Notes: generated from the sequence alone by a model not told the origin. Counted from the stretch's first letter, positions 45,109 to 53,437 are shown. The stretch is DNA of 64,000 bases from Aeromonas veronii bv. veronii (GCF_000820225.1 NZ_CDDK01000006.1:15032-79031); one strand, 5' to 3'. A program made the numbers and translations.

Positions 45109-45124
45109 GCCAGGAATTCAGCAA

Positions 45125-45154
45125 AAAACCCCAACCTTTCGGTTGGGGTTTTTT
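45125..45154. terminator. Bidirectional terminator between infA and clpA
   Basis: Perfect 12-bp stem AAAACCCCAACC/GGTTGGGGTTTT, tetraloop TTTC, A and T flanks on both sides. Confidence 0.9.
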
Positions 45155-45176
45155 GTCGTTTTCTGATCACTGACGC

Positions 45177-47432
45177 TTAGTGGGAAACAGCTTCAACATT
45201 GACCTGAAAATCAAAGCTGAGGCTGTCATTTACCAACTCAACCTTCACAATTCCCCCGTCAACCAGTGAGCCGAACAGGATCTCGTTGGCCAGGGGTTTC
45301 TTGAGGTGCTCCTGGATAACCCGACCCATCGGTCTGGCCCCCATGGCTCTGTCATATCCCTTCTCTGCCAACCAGTGGCGGGCACGTTCGGACACCTCGA
45401 GAGAGACTCCCTTCGCATCCAGTTGAACCTGCAATTCGACAATGAACTTGTCGACCACCTGATGGATCACCGTCATATCGAGATGGTTGAACCAGATGGT
45501 GTGATCAAGCCGGTTACGAAACTCCGGACTGAAGGTCTTGTTGATCACCGCCATGGCATCGTGGCTCAAATCCTGTTGCTGGAAGCCAATCGATTTGCGC
45601 TGAGTCTCCTGCACACCGGCGTTGGTAGTCATCACCAAAATGACGTTACGGAAATCCGCCTTGCGTCCATTGTTATCGGTCAGGGTACCGTTGTCCATCA
45701 CCTGCAACAGCAGATTGAATACGTCCGGGTGAGCTTTCTCAATTTCGTCAAGCAACACAACGGAATGAGGATGCTTGATCACCGCATCAGTCAGCAGACC
45801 ACCCTGCTCAAAACCAACATAGCCGGGAGGCGCACCAATCAGACGTGAGACGGTGTGACGTTCCATGTACTCGGACATATCAAAGCGCAGCATCTCGACA
45901 CCCAATGCCTTGCCCAACTGCTGGGTAACCTCGGTCTTGCCCACCCCGGTCGGGCCAGCGAAGAGGAAGCAACCTACCGGGCGACGCTCGTTACCCAAAC
46001 CTGAACGAGAGAGACGAATCGCATCGGTCAGCACCTCGATGGCTTTATCCTGACCAAAGACCACCATCTTCAGATTGCGCTCCAAGTTCTTCAGTACTTC
46101 TTTATCCGAGGAAGAAACTGATTTCTCCGGAATGCGGGCGATCTTGGCCACAATGGACTCAATTTCCTGCACATTGATCACTTTCTTGCGCTTGCTCGCA
46201 GGCAGCAACCGTTGACCGGCGCCCGCCTCGTCGATCACATCGATCGCCTTGTCGGGTAGGTGACGATCATTGATGTACTTGGCAGAGAGCTCGGCAGCTG
46301 CACGGATCGCCTTGGCGGTATAGCGTACGCCGTGGTGAGCTTCATAGCGACTCTTGAGCCCCATCAGGATGCGTGTGGTGTCATCGATAGTCGGCTCGAC
46401 AATATCGATCTTCTGGAAGCGACGGGCCAGCGCACGGTCTTTCTCGAAGATCTGGGCGTACTCCTGATAAGTGGTGGAGCCCACACAGCGGAGCAAACCA
46501 TTGGAGAGCAGCGGCTTGATCAGGTTGGCCGCATCCAGCTGACCACCGGATGCCGCACCGGCACCGATGATGGTATGGATCTCGTCGATAAAGAGGATGG
46601 CCCCTTCCTGACGCTCAATCTGCTTGAGCAGTACCTTGAGGCGCTTCTCGAAATCACCACGGTATTTGGTGCCCGCCAGCAGAGACCCCATATCCAGCGA
46701 ATAGATAGTACTGCCCGCAATCACCTCGGGGACATCCCCCTTGACGATGCGATAGGCCAAGCCTTCGGCAATAGCAGTTTTGCCCACACCCGCTTCACCC
46801 ACCAGCAGCGGGTTGTTCTTGCGACGACGGCAGAGCACCTGAATGGTACGATTGAGCTCCTGATCACGGCCAATCAGCGGATCGATGCGCCCTTCCAGCA
46901 CCAGCTGGTTCAGGTTGGTGGCAAAGCTCTCGATCTGTGCGGTCGAAACATCATCATCAGACTCGGGATTGTTATTGCTGCCGAGATCCGGCTTGCTGTC
47001 CTTGCGCACCCCGTGGGAGAGGAAATTGACAACGTCGAGACGGCTGATCTCGGCTTTTTTCAGGAAATAGGCAGCTTGTGACTCCTGCTCACTGAAGATA
47101 GCGACCAGCACGTTGGCGCCGCTGACTTCGGTATTGCCGGAGGATTGCACATGGAAGACGGCACGCTGCAACACGCGCTGGAAGCCCAATGTCGGCTGGG
47201 TTTCACGATCTTCATCATCGCGCGGTATGAGCGGAGTAGTTTGGGTGATGAATGCGCGGATCTCCTTGCGCATCTGCTCAACATCGGCACCACAAGAGCT
47301 CAGCGCCTCATGGGCTGAACTGTTATCCAGAAGGGCTAACAACAGGTGCTCGACGGTCATGAATTCGTGGCGCTCGTCACGGGCCAGTTTGAAAGCCTCG
47401 TTCAGCGTCTTTTCTAGATCTTTATTCAACAT
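45177..47432 (-). CDS. clpA: ATP-dependent Clp protease ATP-binding subunit ClpA
   Basis: A 751-residue AAA+ unfoldase that feeds ClpP. It has the N-domain (MLNKDLEKTLNEAFKLARDE), the first Walker A LVGEAGVGKTAIAEGLAYRI, the second LFAGPTGVGKTEVTQQLGKA, and the ClpP-docking region near residue 610. The ATG at 47432 follows a consensus GGGAGG; a GTG two codons earlier lies inside that ribosome site. clpS is 59 bp upstream on the same strand. Confidence 0.97.
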   Translation of the reverse strand: MLNKDLEKTLNEAFKLARDERHEFMTVEHLLLALLDNSSAHEALSSCGADVEQMRKEIRAFITQTTPLIPRDDEDRETQPTLGFQRVLQRAVFHVQSSGNTEVSGANVLVAIFSEQESQAAYFLKKAEISRLDVVNFLSHGVRKDSKPDLGSNNNPESDDDVSTAQIESFATNLNQLVLEGRIDPLIGRDQELNRTIQVLCRRRKNNPLLVGEAGVGKTAIAEGLAYRIVKGDVPEVIAGSTIYSLDMGSLLAGTKYRGDFEKRLKVLLKQIERQEGAILFIDEIHTIIGAGAASGGQLDAANLIKPLLSNGLLRCVGSTTYQEYAQIFEKDRALARRFQKIDIVEPTIDDTTRILMGLKSRYEAHHGVRYTAKAIRAAAELSAKYINDRHLPDKAIDVIDEAGAGQRLLPASKRKKVINVQEIESIVAKIARIPEKSVSSSDKEVLKNLERNLKMVVFGQDKAIEVLTDAIRLSRSGLGNERRPVGCFLFAGPTGVGKTEVTQQLGKALGVEMLRFDMSEYMERHTVSRLIGAPPGYVGFEQGGLLTDAVIKHPHSVVLLDEIEKAHPDVFNLLLQVMDNGTLTDNNGRKADFRNVILVMTTNAGVQETQRKSIGFQQQDLSHDAMAVINKTFSPEFRNRLDHTIWFNHLDMTVIHQVVDKFIVELQVQLDAKGVSLEVSERARHWLAEKGYDRAMGARPMGRVIQEHLKKPLANEILFGSLVDGGIVKVELVNDSLSFDFQVNVEAVSH

Positions 47433-47491
47433 AGGCACCTCCCCTAGTACAGCTACAATGTGGTGTCACACTCGCCATCAAGTCATCAGAT

Positions 47492-47809
47492 TCAAGCCTT
47501 TTCCATAGTACAGAGCAGTGGATGTTCGTTGTTACGTGCATAGGTGTTGACTTGGACAACCTTGGTTTCGGCGATCTCTGCGGTAAACATGCCGCAGACA
47601 CCCTTACCACTATAATGCACACTCAGCATGACCTGAGTCGCCTTGTCCAAATCCATACCAAAGAACTTTTGCAGCACCTCCACCACGAACTCCATCGGGG
47701 TGTAGTCATCGTTGTTCAACACAACCTTATACATGGGTGGCGGCTGCAGCTTTGTTTTCTCTGCTTCTGCAATCTCTTCATTAGCAAAGAGTTCTTTCTG
47801 CTTGCTCAT
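47492..47809 (-). CDS. clpS: ClpS adaptor for N-degron substrates
   Basis: A 105-residue adaptor that delivers proteins with Leu, Phe, Tyr or Trp N-termini to ClpA. The binding pocket is seen in [20 protein letters not shown] and [28 protein letters not shown] precedes the ATG. It completes the N-degron set with aat and bpt 3 kb away. Confidence 0.97.
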   Translation of the reverse strand: MSKQKELFANEEIAEAEKTKLQPPPMYKVVLNNDDYTPMEFVVEVLQKFFGMDLDKATQVMLSVHYSGKGVCGMFTAEIAETKVVQVNTYARNNEHPLLCTMEKA

Positions 47810-48038
47810 AATCGCGCTTTGGTACCTCTAGATTACTACCGTCTAACACAAGGTTGTCAATAGACTTGTTAACCAGATCACATCAGCTGTTAACAACTTC
47901 TTGACTCGCTCAAAAGTTAGACTAGATTGGTTACTTGCTAATCTGTGCCCGTCTGCTATGGGCCCATGTCCCTAGTTATAAAGGGCTGGCGCAGGTTACT
48001 CAACGACTTCTGGGTAATCAATAAAAGGATGTAGAAGT

Positions 48039-48257
48039 ATGGCAACCGGCACAGTTAAGTGGTTTAACAACGCAAAAGGATTTGGGTTTATCTGTCCGGA
48101 AGGGGGCGGTGAGGATATCTTCGCTCACTACTCCACGATTCAAATGGAGGGCTACAAGACCCTGAAAGCGGGTCAGGCTGTCAATTTTGAACTGCAACAG
48201 GGGCCGAAAGGAAATCACGCCTCTGTGATTGTGCCAAACGAAGCACAAAATATGTAA
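48039..48257 (+). CDS. cspD: Cold-shock-like protein CspD
   Basis: A 72-residue nucleic acid binding protein. RNP motifs KGFGFICP and EDIFAHYS; the rest fits CspD more than CspA ([16 protein letters not shown]). In E. coli CspD inhibits DNA replication in starved cells. It is divergent from clpS, the conserved order. AAAAGGATG precedes the ATG, and a T-rich terminator follows. Confidence 0.94.
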   Translation: MATGTVKWFNNAKGFGFICPEGGGEDIFAHYSTIQMEGYKTLKAGQAVNFELQQGPKGNHASVIVPNEAQNM

Positions 48258-48279
48258 ATAACACCCGTTGGATAAATAA

Positions 48280-48312
48280 AAAACCGGTTCCTCTCTGAGC
48301 AACCGGTTTTTT
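48280..48312. terminator. Terminator between cspD and folD
   Basis: Perfect 10-bp stem AAAACCGGTT/AACCGGTTTT with an 11-nt loop and T-run; it probably serves both convergent genes. Confidence 0.85.
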
Positions 48313-48373
48313 ATTGTCAGATTTCTGGCGAATCCTGCCTCCTCACGGGATCACAGGTTATCACCAGTCATGA

Positions 48374-49228
48374 TCAGTCGTGATATTCACTACAGGCGAT
48401 CAGGGTATTTTCCATAAGGCTGGCGACCGTCATCGGGCCCACGCCACCGGGTACCGGGGTAATGAAGGAGGCATGGCTGCGCGCCGTCTCAAACTCCACA
48501 TCCCCGACCAGCGAGCCATCAGCCAGACGGTTGATGCCCACATCGATCACCAGTGCCCCCGGTTTGATCCACTCCCCTGGGATGAAGTTGGGCTTGCCGA
48601 CTGCGACAACCAGCAGATCGGCACGGCGTACCTGATCTTCCAGATCCCGGGTAAAGCGGTGACAGGTCGTGGTTGTGCAGCCCGCCAGCAGCAATTCGAG
48701 AGTCATGGGACGCCCCACTATGTTGGACGCTCCCACCACGACAGCATGCAGACCGTGCGTCTTCACGCCGGTGGTCTCGATCAGCGTCATGATCCCTTTC
48801 GGAGTGCAGGGGCGCAGCGCCGGAATACGTTGGGCCAGACGACCGACGTTATACGGGTGAAATCCATCTACATCCTTGTCAGGCTGGATCCGCTCCAGCA
48901 CCTGAGTGGTATCAAAGTGATCCGGCAACGGCAGCTGAACCAGAATGCCATCTACGTGGTTATCCGCATTCAACTGGTCGATCAGCGCCAGCAGCTCTTC
49001 CTGACTGGCGGTTGCACTCAGATCATAGGAGCGGGAGAGAAAACCCACCTCCTCGCACGCCCGACGTTTGCTGCCGACATAGACCTGAGAGGCGGGATCC
49101 GCCCCCACCAGAATGACTGCCAGCCCTGGAGCCCGTTTCCCTGCCGCCAACCGCTGTTGGACTTGCGCCGCGACCTGGCTGCGAATCGTTTGCGCAACCT
49201 GTTTTCCATCTATGATTTTGGCAGACAT
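48374..49228 (-). CDS. folD: Methylenetetrahydrofolate dehydrogenase/cyclohydrolase FolD
   Basis: A 284-residue bifunctional enzyme of one-carbon metabolism. The catalytic Lys lies in [62 protein letters not shown] and [16 protein letters not shown] are all family signatures. GTGGAG precedes the ATG. It is divergent from the tRNA cluster; in E. coli folD is likewise next to argU. Confidence 0.97.
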   Translation of the reverse strand: MSAKIIDGKQVAQTIRSQVAAQVQQRLAAGKRAPGLAVILVGADPASQVYVGSKRRACEEVGFLSRSYDLSATASQEELLALIDQLNADNHVDGILVQLPLPDHFDTTQVLERIQPDKDVDGFHPYNVGRLAQRIPALRPCTPKGIMTLIETTGVKTHGLHAVVVGASNIVGRPMTLELLLAGCTTTTCHRFTRDLEDQVRRADLLVVAVGKPNFIPGEWIKPGALVIDVGINRLADGSLVGDVEFETARSHASFITPVPGGVGPMTVASLMENTLIACSEYHD

Positions 49229-49360
49229 CGTTCTCCACTCACCATGTGTTCAACTGCCGCGCATTGTCGCATTTTTTTAGCCGGGATGTTAGCGGCAGAC
49301 GCACGCCATACCTGTAGCGGGCAATAAGTAGGCACTTGAATTTACTGGGGGAAAAAGTCG

Positions 49361-49390
49361 TTGACGCTGCCCCTTACGCTTGGCTATGAT
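49361..49390 (+). promoter_or_regulatory. Sigma-70 promoter of the tRNA cluster
   Basis: TTGACG (-35) and TATGAT (-10) are separated by 18 bp and followed by a GC-rich discriminator (GCCCGCCCG), typical of stringently controlled stable-RNA promoters. It lies about 50 bp before tRNA-Pro. Confidence 0.75.
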
Positions 49391-49441
49391 GCCCGCCCGT
49401 TGCCCAGTACGACTCATGTCGATATGCTGGTCAGGGATTTT

Positions 49442-49518
<77 letters not shown>

Positions 49519-49555
49519 TGTTCATCGACTCGTCCTCAAAACGTGTTGGTACAAA

Positions 49556-49578
49556 GCGCCCTTAGCTCAGTTGGATAG
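49556..49578 (+). pseudogene. argU: 5' fragment of host tRNA-Arg(UCU) (argU)
   Basis: These 23 bases equal the first 23 of E. coli argU as I remember it: acceptor strand GCGCCCT, TA, and the D-arm to GGATAG. The sequence then departs completely. No anticodon arm, T-arm or pairing acceptor strand follows, so it is not functional. It marks the left end of the inserted island and probably an insertion within the tRNA. The position next to folD is the same as in E. coli, where prophage DLP12 uses argU. Confidence 0.85.
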
Positions 49579-49740
49579 TAGCAAAACTAACCCCCAAAGT
49601 GTTACCACTTTTTGAGGTGAGTAGAGCAGGCAAGGGCTGGAGAGATGGTAAGGTTACCTAGTAAAGCCTTGCTGTTACTCCTTACAAAAAAGAGTTACCA
49701 TTTTGCATAGCTCTTAAGATGTTGTTGATTTGTAAAATTT
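49579..49740. other. Island left-end region with GTTAC repeats
   Basis: A 162-bp noncoding stretch. It contains a hairpin AAAGTG-TTAC-CACTTT (49596-49611). GTTACC or GTTACT words recur at 49601, 49653, 49674 and 49694. GGTAA-G-GTTACC around 49647-49658 is an inverted form. Such clustered short repeats next to a broken tRNA resemble recombinase arm sites, which is inference. Confidence 0.4.
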
Positions 49741-50076
49741 GTCCCGTTAGCTCAGTCGGATAGAGCATCCGCCTTTAAGTTATTAGGAGCCTGTACAGGG
49801 AAACCTATACAGTGGAGAGGGTGAATTCAAGGAAGCCTCAGCGCGTAATGGCGGTGGTAATCTTGAGCCAAGCTCTACAAGCGTGTAGAGAAGGTGCAGA
49901 GACTAGATGGTGCAATGCGATCTCATTGCGGAATACATCATTAGCGCCCTCCACCCAAACAGATAATGCTGTGGGTGAAGATATAGTCCAGACCACAAAC
50001 ACCCTCGGGTGGCAGTGAAAGCTGTAGTGGTAAGCTAAGCGGATGGTCGCAGGTTCGAATCCTGCACGGGACGCCA
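49741..50076 (+). tRNA. tRNA-Arg(UCU) interrupted by a group I intron
   Basis: Joining 49741-49775 and 50035-50076 gives a perfect 77-nt tRNA. Acceptor GTCCCGT pairs with ACGGGAC and the discriminator is G before CCA. The D-stem is GCTC/GAGC. The anticodon stem TCCGC/GCGGA holds loop CTT|CTAA, so the anticodon is UCU. The T-arm is GCAGG-TTCGAAT-CCTGC. Arg identity bases A20, C35, U36 and G73 are present. The acceptor differs from the broken argU upstream, so it is not the host copy. Lys(UUU) would need an intron ending in C, against the group I rule of a final G. Confidence 0.93.
49776..50034 (+). mobile_element. Group I intron (IC3-type) in the tRNA-Arg anticodon loop
   Basis: A 259-nt intron with no ORF. 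The 5' exon ends in U and the intron ends in G, as group I splicing requires. Exon CUU pairs with intron GAG (49787-49789), including the U·G at the splice site. Core elements are visible: P (AATTCAAGGAAGCC, about 49824), Q (AATCTTGAGCC, 49859), R (GCAGAGACTAGA, about 49896) and S (GATATAGTCC, 49980). P7 forms GACTA (49901-49905) with TAGTC (49984-49988). P2 is CTGTA/TACAG around GGGAAACC. It strongly resembles the cyanobacterial tRNA-Leu(UAA) intron, including its position after U34. Confidence 0.93.
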
Positions 50077-50083
50077 TTTTCAG

Positions 50084-50119
50084 AAATAAAAAAGCCAGCA
50101 TTAGCTGGCTTTTTTATTT
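50084..50119. terminator. Terminator of the tRNA transcript
   Basis: Perfect 16-bp inverted repeat (core GCCAGC/GCTGGC) with A and T arms and a 4-nt loop, eight bases past the tRNA-Arg CCA. Confidence 0.9.
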
Positions 50120-50612
50120 CTATAACCTCTCAATTAAATCCCCCCCCTCCCCCATTGGACAACCAATGACGACCTTATTGGTCTTTGGATGAGTACGCAC
50201 TCATCACCTCCTCCACAGCAAAGTGTTGGCTCATGACAACCTTATCGATCGGATCTATGTGTGTATGGCTCTGAGCAAGATAGCGGTCTGTTTTATGACA
50301 GCCAACGGGCGTGGCATTGATGTCGCCAAGCGCCTGCTGGAGTAGGAGTTGGCTGGTGTATTGTATTGGTGGCGGGCCTGTATGCTGGCTACCGGTTTAT
50401 CTGCACGAGTCTGCGCCTGCTTTGCTGGGCCCATGTACTGCGCAACGTAGCTGTTTCGTCAACGCTTACTTTCGTTGGTTGAGACGACCAAACGCTTGGG
50501 ACATTGACCCCAAGAGTGACTGCATACCATTATCCGAGCCCGCATCGAGAAAACGGATTACCCCATTCACTCCGAACTGTGTGCATCAATCCCCTGACGC
50601 TGAACGGTTACA
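50120..50612. other. 493-bp gap with possible coding remnant
   Basis: No complete gene is supported. A frame with codons from about 50190 to 50343 ends IAVCFMTANGRGIDVAKRLLE and then stops. It lacks a clear start and may be a decayed gene end. The open frame that continues to 50802 is antisense to the next gene and is not convincing. Confidence 0.4.
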
Positions 50613-51179
50613 TCAAGAGCCGCTTCTAAACGCCATCAACCCCCTCAAAAGCCTCTCCACGGCTTCCAGCCTGCCCCGCAAATCGCGACTTTCTGCAACG
50701 GTATGGTTGATGGCCCTTTCAATCGCTAGATCCAATATGGAGAAGTCGGTTCTTAACTCTTGGTACTCAGTGAGCATTGAATCACATTCCTGCAACGCTT
50801 GACGGTAGTGCTGTGCTCTCGCACTCAGCCCCTCCAATACGGATTCATACGTTTCCGGCTCGCGCTCCTTACCCGATTCCGTTACAAGCGCATCCGGCCC
50901 AATAAATTCCTCTTTGAAATGCACTTCATCGAACTTGGGAGTCCTGATGAAATGAGAAAAGCGCCTCCCATCATCAACGTTCTTCCTTTTTAGAAGTCCC
51001 TGATTTACGAGCTTGATCAGATGCCGATAAATGAAGGTATAACGCCGCTTACGTATCTGCGATTCTGCTTTTTCACCAAAAATGGCATTTACAAATCCTA
51101 TCGCAGTGAAGTCATCCATCTGCAATCGGATGAGTGCGGTGTAGAGCGCGGTTGGTAACCACACAGTCTGGGAGCTCAT
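50613..51179 (-). CDS. Putative wHTH regulator with coiled-coil tail, unknown
   Basis: A 188-residue protein I do not recognise. Residues 1-75 look like a winged helix (ALYTALIRLQMDDFTAIGFV, RRYTFIYRHLIKLVNQGLLK followed by a DDGRRFSHF wing). Residues about 105-180 are helical and coiled-coil-like (LSARAQHYRQALQECDSML). AAGGA precedes the ATG. It is divergent from a small XRE regulator across a perfect palindrome, which suggests mutual control. Codon use is less GC-rich than the core. Confidence 0.55.
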   Translation of the reverse strand: MSSQTVWLPTALYTALIRLQMDDFTAIGFVNAIFGEKAESQIRKRRYTFIYRHLIKLVNQGLLKRKNVDDGRRFSHFIRTPKFDEVHFKEEFIGPDALVTESGKEREPETYESVLEGLSARAQHYRQALQECDSMLTEYQELRTDFSILDLAIERAINHTVAESRDLRGRLEAVERLLRGLMAFRSGS

Positions 51180-51232
51180 AAGTAATCCTTGGTCTCGAAC
51201 GAAAACACTTAGTGGAAATCTAAACTCGATTG

Positions 51233-51246
51233 CGGATTATAATCCG
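51233..51246. promoter_or_regulatory. Palindromic operator between divergent regulators
   Basis: CGGATTATAATCCG is a perfect 14-bp palindrome in the 118-bp space between the two divergent regulators. It is 51 bp upstream of the XRE start, a good position for an XRE operator. Confidence 0.5.
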
Positions 51247-51297
51247 TGGTCGTTAGCCAGACAACCAGAGATAGTGCTCGCCAGTGAGAGGCGAGAC

Positions 51298-51504
51298 ATG
51301 CAAGATCTAGCAAAAAAATTTGGTGATGCTGTACGTAATAGACGGCTTCAATTGGGCGTATCGCAAGATGCACTCGCATATGCGGCCGAAATTGATAGAA
51401 GCTACGTAGGACGAATTGAGCGTGGTGAGGTTAATATCACCCTGGAAAAGGCTTATCGTCTTGCCAGAGTAATGGGGTGTGACATTCGCGAGTTGCTGCC
51501 ATAG
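51298..51504 (+). CDS. XRE-family helix-turn-helix regulator (C-protein-like)
   Basis: A 68-residue single-domain DNA-binding protein. FGDAVRNRRLQLGVSQDALA, IDRSYVGRIERGEVNITLEK and MGCDIRELL give the five-helix cro/C1 fold. Its size and form resemble controller proteins of restriction-modification systems and small island repressors. No restriction or methylase gene is adjacent. AGAGGCG precedes the ATG; the frame is open 24 bp further upstream to a GTG. Confidence 0.85.
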   Translation: MQDLAKKFGDAVRNRRLQLGVSQDALAYAAEIDRSYVGRIERGEVNITLEKAYRLARVMGCDIRELLP

Positions 51505-51747
51505 ATATATTTTCCAAATAATTATATCTTCACCCAGATAAAACTATATTTCCCTATAATTATTCACAGTGATGGTAATTAGCCTCATTGCCAGCTTTAG
51601 CATTTTCCTATTAGCTATTCCCCCCCCCTGTAGCCTATCTATAGAAAGCGTCACAAACTGCCGTTTTCAGAAAATGCCTACATGGTCTCGATTGGCGCAT
51701 TGATGATAAAGTGATCCTATCACTACTCTTCATCGAGCCCTCTATAC

Positions 51748-52851
51748 ATGCAAAAACCAGACCTCAGAGACATCAGCCAACTTACCAAGGACGAGTTCAA
51801 GCGCATTCTAGGCCCTGTGGCTGGAAGCCTTGATGACGGGTCGAAGGTCATATTGGGGATGCAATCTGATGTGTTTGCTTGCTGCACTATCCAGGGAGAT
51901 CAAATCTCGGTGAGGGGAACACCAAAGTTTGAGCAGGCCATCAAGTCAGCATATGCCCAGGCCAAGCCGACAATGTGGTTCGGTTCGGCAGAGAAAGAGC
52001 GCCCGAAGGCAGAAACCATTCCTCCTGCTCTCAAGCCAAAAACCGATACAACATCAGCCACAACCTATCGTGTACCAGTGCTCATCTACAAGTCGAAACG
52101 TGAGCCAGGTAAGAACGTTGATGGCAGCCCCGCCGAAGATATGACCTACGGCAAAATGACGGCAGAGCAGATCAAGGCTATCCCCATGTTCGTAGGGAAG
52201 ATGGGAGATGACGGCTTTATTGGTGATCTCGAAAAGACTGACCCCAAGGTGTTCTTTAGTAGCTTCCGCAACATGGCCACATTGTTTGTGACTGGCGACT
52301 TGAAGATGAACATTCTGGCAATGATCGCCAAGTTCGAGAAATCCGAGGGGGGTGAATATCGGAACCAAGCGTTGACGAGAGCAGCGCGAGCTCACCCGAC
52401 CACGATCAAGTTCTCAGATACCCTTATCAAGGAAGTGAAGGCAAAGCTGGCCGAAGTTGATGGTGATGTGAATAAGCTTGTTCTGAGTGACTTGATGCAG
52501 CAATACAGCAAGACCTCCGGCTTTCGGTTACCCATCTTCAACTCTGCGGTAGATAAGGTGCAGGGCCTCACAATTGCGGTTAACGATGTATGGGCAGGCA
52601 AGGCGGAAATCACGACATACGAAAAGTTTGGCGATTTCTACAAGGGCACGATCAAAGTAACGCTATATGACCACTTCGGTCTCGATTATCCTGACATTGG
52701 GCCTGACCCCACGACCGGAAGAGTCAAGTTCTACGGCCTAGCGTCCGGTTTCAGAAGCTGGTTTGTTCTTCAACACTACAAGCGCTTTGCCTACAAGCCA
52801 TTTTTGACCGTTATTGAACTCAGCTATCCATTCCAAGGGGAACTAAAGTGA
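51748..52851 (+). CDS. DUF3289-domain protein, candidate toxin/effector
   Basis: A 367-residue protein without signal peptide. The C-terminal about 120 residues (LTIAVNDVWAGKAEI ... VTLYDHFGLDYPDI ... GFRSWFVLQHYKRFAYKPF) match the DUF3289 pattern as I know it (YPO3983-like). That domain is often found in secreted or contact-dependent proteins. The N-terminal part is unrecognised and has a Pro/Lys/Thr-rich linker (about residues 85-125). Its stop overlaps the next start (GTGA), implying a coupled pair with a small membrane protein. Toxic activity is inference. Confidence 0.6.
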   Translation: MQKPDLRDISQLTKDEFKRILGPVAGSLDDGSKVILGMQSDVFACCTIQGDQISVRGTPKFEQAIKSAYAQAKPTMWFGSAEKERPKAETIPPALKPKTDTTSATTYRVPVLIYKSKREPGKNVDGSPAEDMTYGKMTAEQIKAIPMFVGKMGDDGFIGDLEKTDPKVFFSSFRNMATLFVTGDLKMNILAMIAKFEKSEGGEYRNQALTRAARAHPTTIKFSDTLIKEVKAKLAEVDGDVNKLVLSDLMQQYSKTSGFRLPIFNSAVDKVQGLTIAVNDVWAGKAEITTYEKFGDFYKGTIKVTLYDHFGLDYPDIGPDPTTGRVKFYGLASGFRSWFVLQHYKRFAYKPFLTVIELSYPFQGELK

Positions 52852-53135
52852 GCGCAGCAGTGAAGACAGAGAGGACATGGGTATTTGTTTTGTTCATGCT
52901 CTATCACCTCTTGAATGCATCGATCCTGTTCATTCAGCCTGTCTATGACTGGTTTAACGATGAATACTCACTGACTGGCCTATATGTACTGCTCATGCCC
53001 TATCTCTGGGGCCTGATAACGATACTGGGGGCGATTTTGTTCTTGTCAGACCGCTCTTGGAAATACTTGGCAGGCAATTTACTCGGTGGTTCGATCCTTC
53101 TTATCTGGTGGCTCAGATTAGCATCCCAATATTAG
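52848..53135 (+). CDS. Small three-helix membrane protein, candidate immunity protein
   Basis: A 95-residue inner-membrane protein starting at GTG. Hydrophobic helices lie at about 11-31, 41-65 and 72-90. It overlaps the stop of the DUF3289 gene by 4 bp. Small polytopic proteins coded directly after an effector-like gene are typical immunity proteins for toxins acting at the membrane. I find no named family. Confidence 0.55.
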   Translation: MSAAVKTERTWVFVLFMLYHLLNASILFIQPVYDWFNDEYSLTGLYVLLMPYLWGLITILGAILFLSDRSWKYLAGNLLGGSILLIWWLRLASQY

Positions 53136-53384
53136 TGAGTATCATCAGGCATATGAATGAGCAGACCAGACGGCATCTGCGTGTGCGTGGCTTCATGCAG
53201 CGCAAGCTGAAAGCTCACAAGAACCATTCGAAACGAAAACGAGCTTCCCGCCTCGTCTATCTACTGGTTGCAGTAGCTCCACCCAGCAGCAATAAATCCA
53301 GTTTTTCATCAGCTCCGGTCTGAGATTTTCAGCCTGTATCTCCATCCTCATTACCAGCTCTGCTGTTCTGCTGCATGTGTTATA

Positions 53385-53407
53385 TTCGGCTCAAACATTG
53401 AGCCGAA
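53385..53407. promoter_or_regulatory. Inverted repeat operator 1 upstream of fic
   Basis: TTCGGCTCA-AACAT-TGAGCCGAA, perfect 9-bp arms, 55 bp before the fic start. The same half-site recurs near 55,011-55,088. Confidence 0.65.
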
Positions 53408-53419
53408 TGATGGGCTGGG

Positions 53420-53437
53420 TCGGCTCATTATTGAGAC
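53420..53437. promoter_or_regulatory. Related half-palindrome operator 2 upstream of fic
   Basis: TCGGCTCATTATTGAGAC holds one good half-site (TCGGCTCA) and a weaker partner (TTGAGAC), bounded by GGG/CCC. It overlaps the likely fic promoter or leader. Confidence 0.5.

Noticed and set aside
49741-50076. Reading the interrupted tRNA as tRNA-Lys(UUU)
   Set aside because: It would need the intron to end in C. Group I introns end in G, which gives UCU, and Arg identity bases A20, C35 and G73 agree.
49812-50101. Short open frames on both strands across the intron
   Set aside because: The stretch is explained by intron core elements and tRNA exons. There is no homing endonuclease motif.
50190-50343. 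Frame ending IAVCFMTANGRGIDVAKRLLE
   Set aside because: No start, ribosome site or family. Kept only as a possible remnant in the gap description.
53153-53323. 56-codon very basic frame after the immunity-like gene
   Set aside because: No ribosome site and atypical composition; it may be chance.
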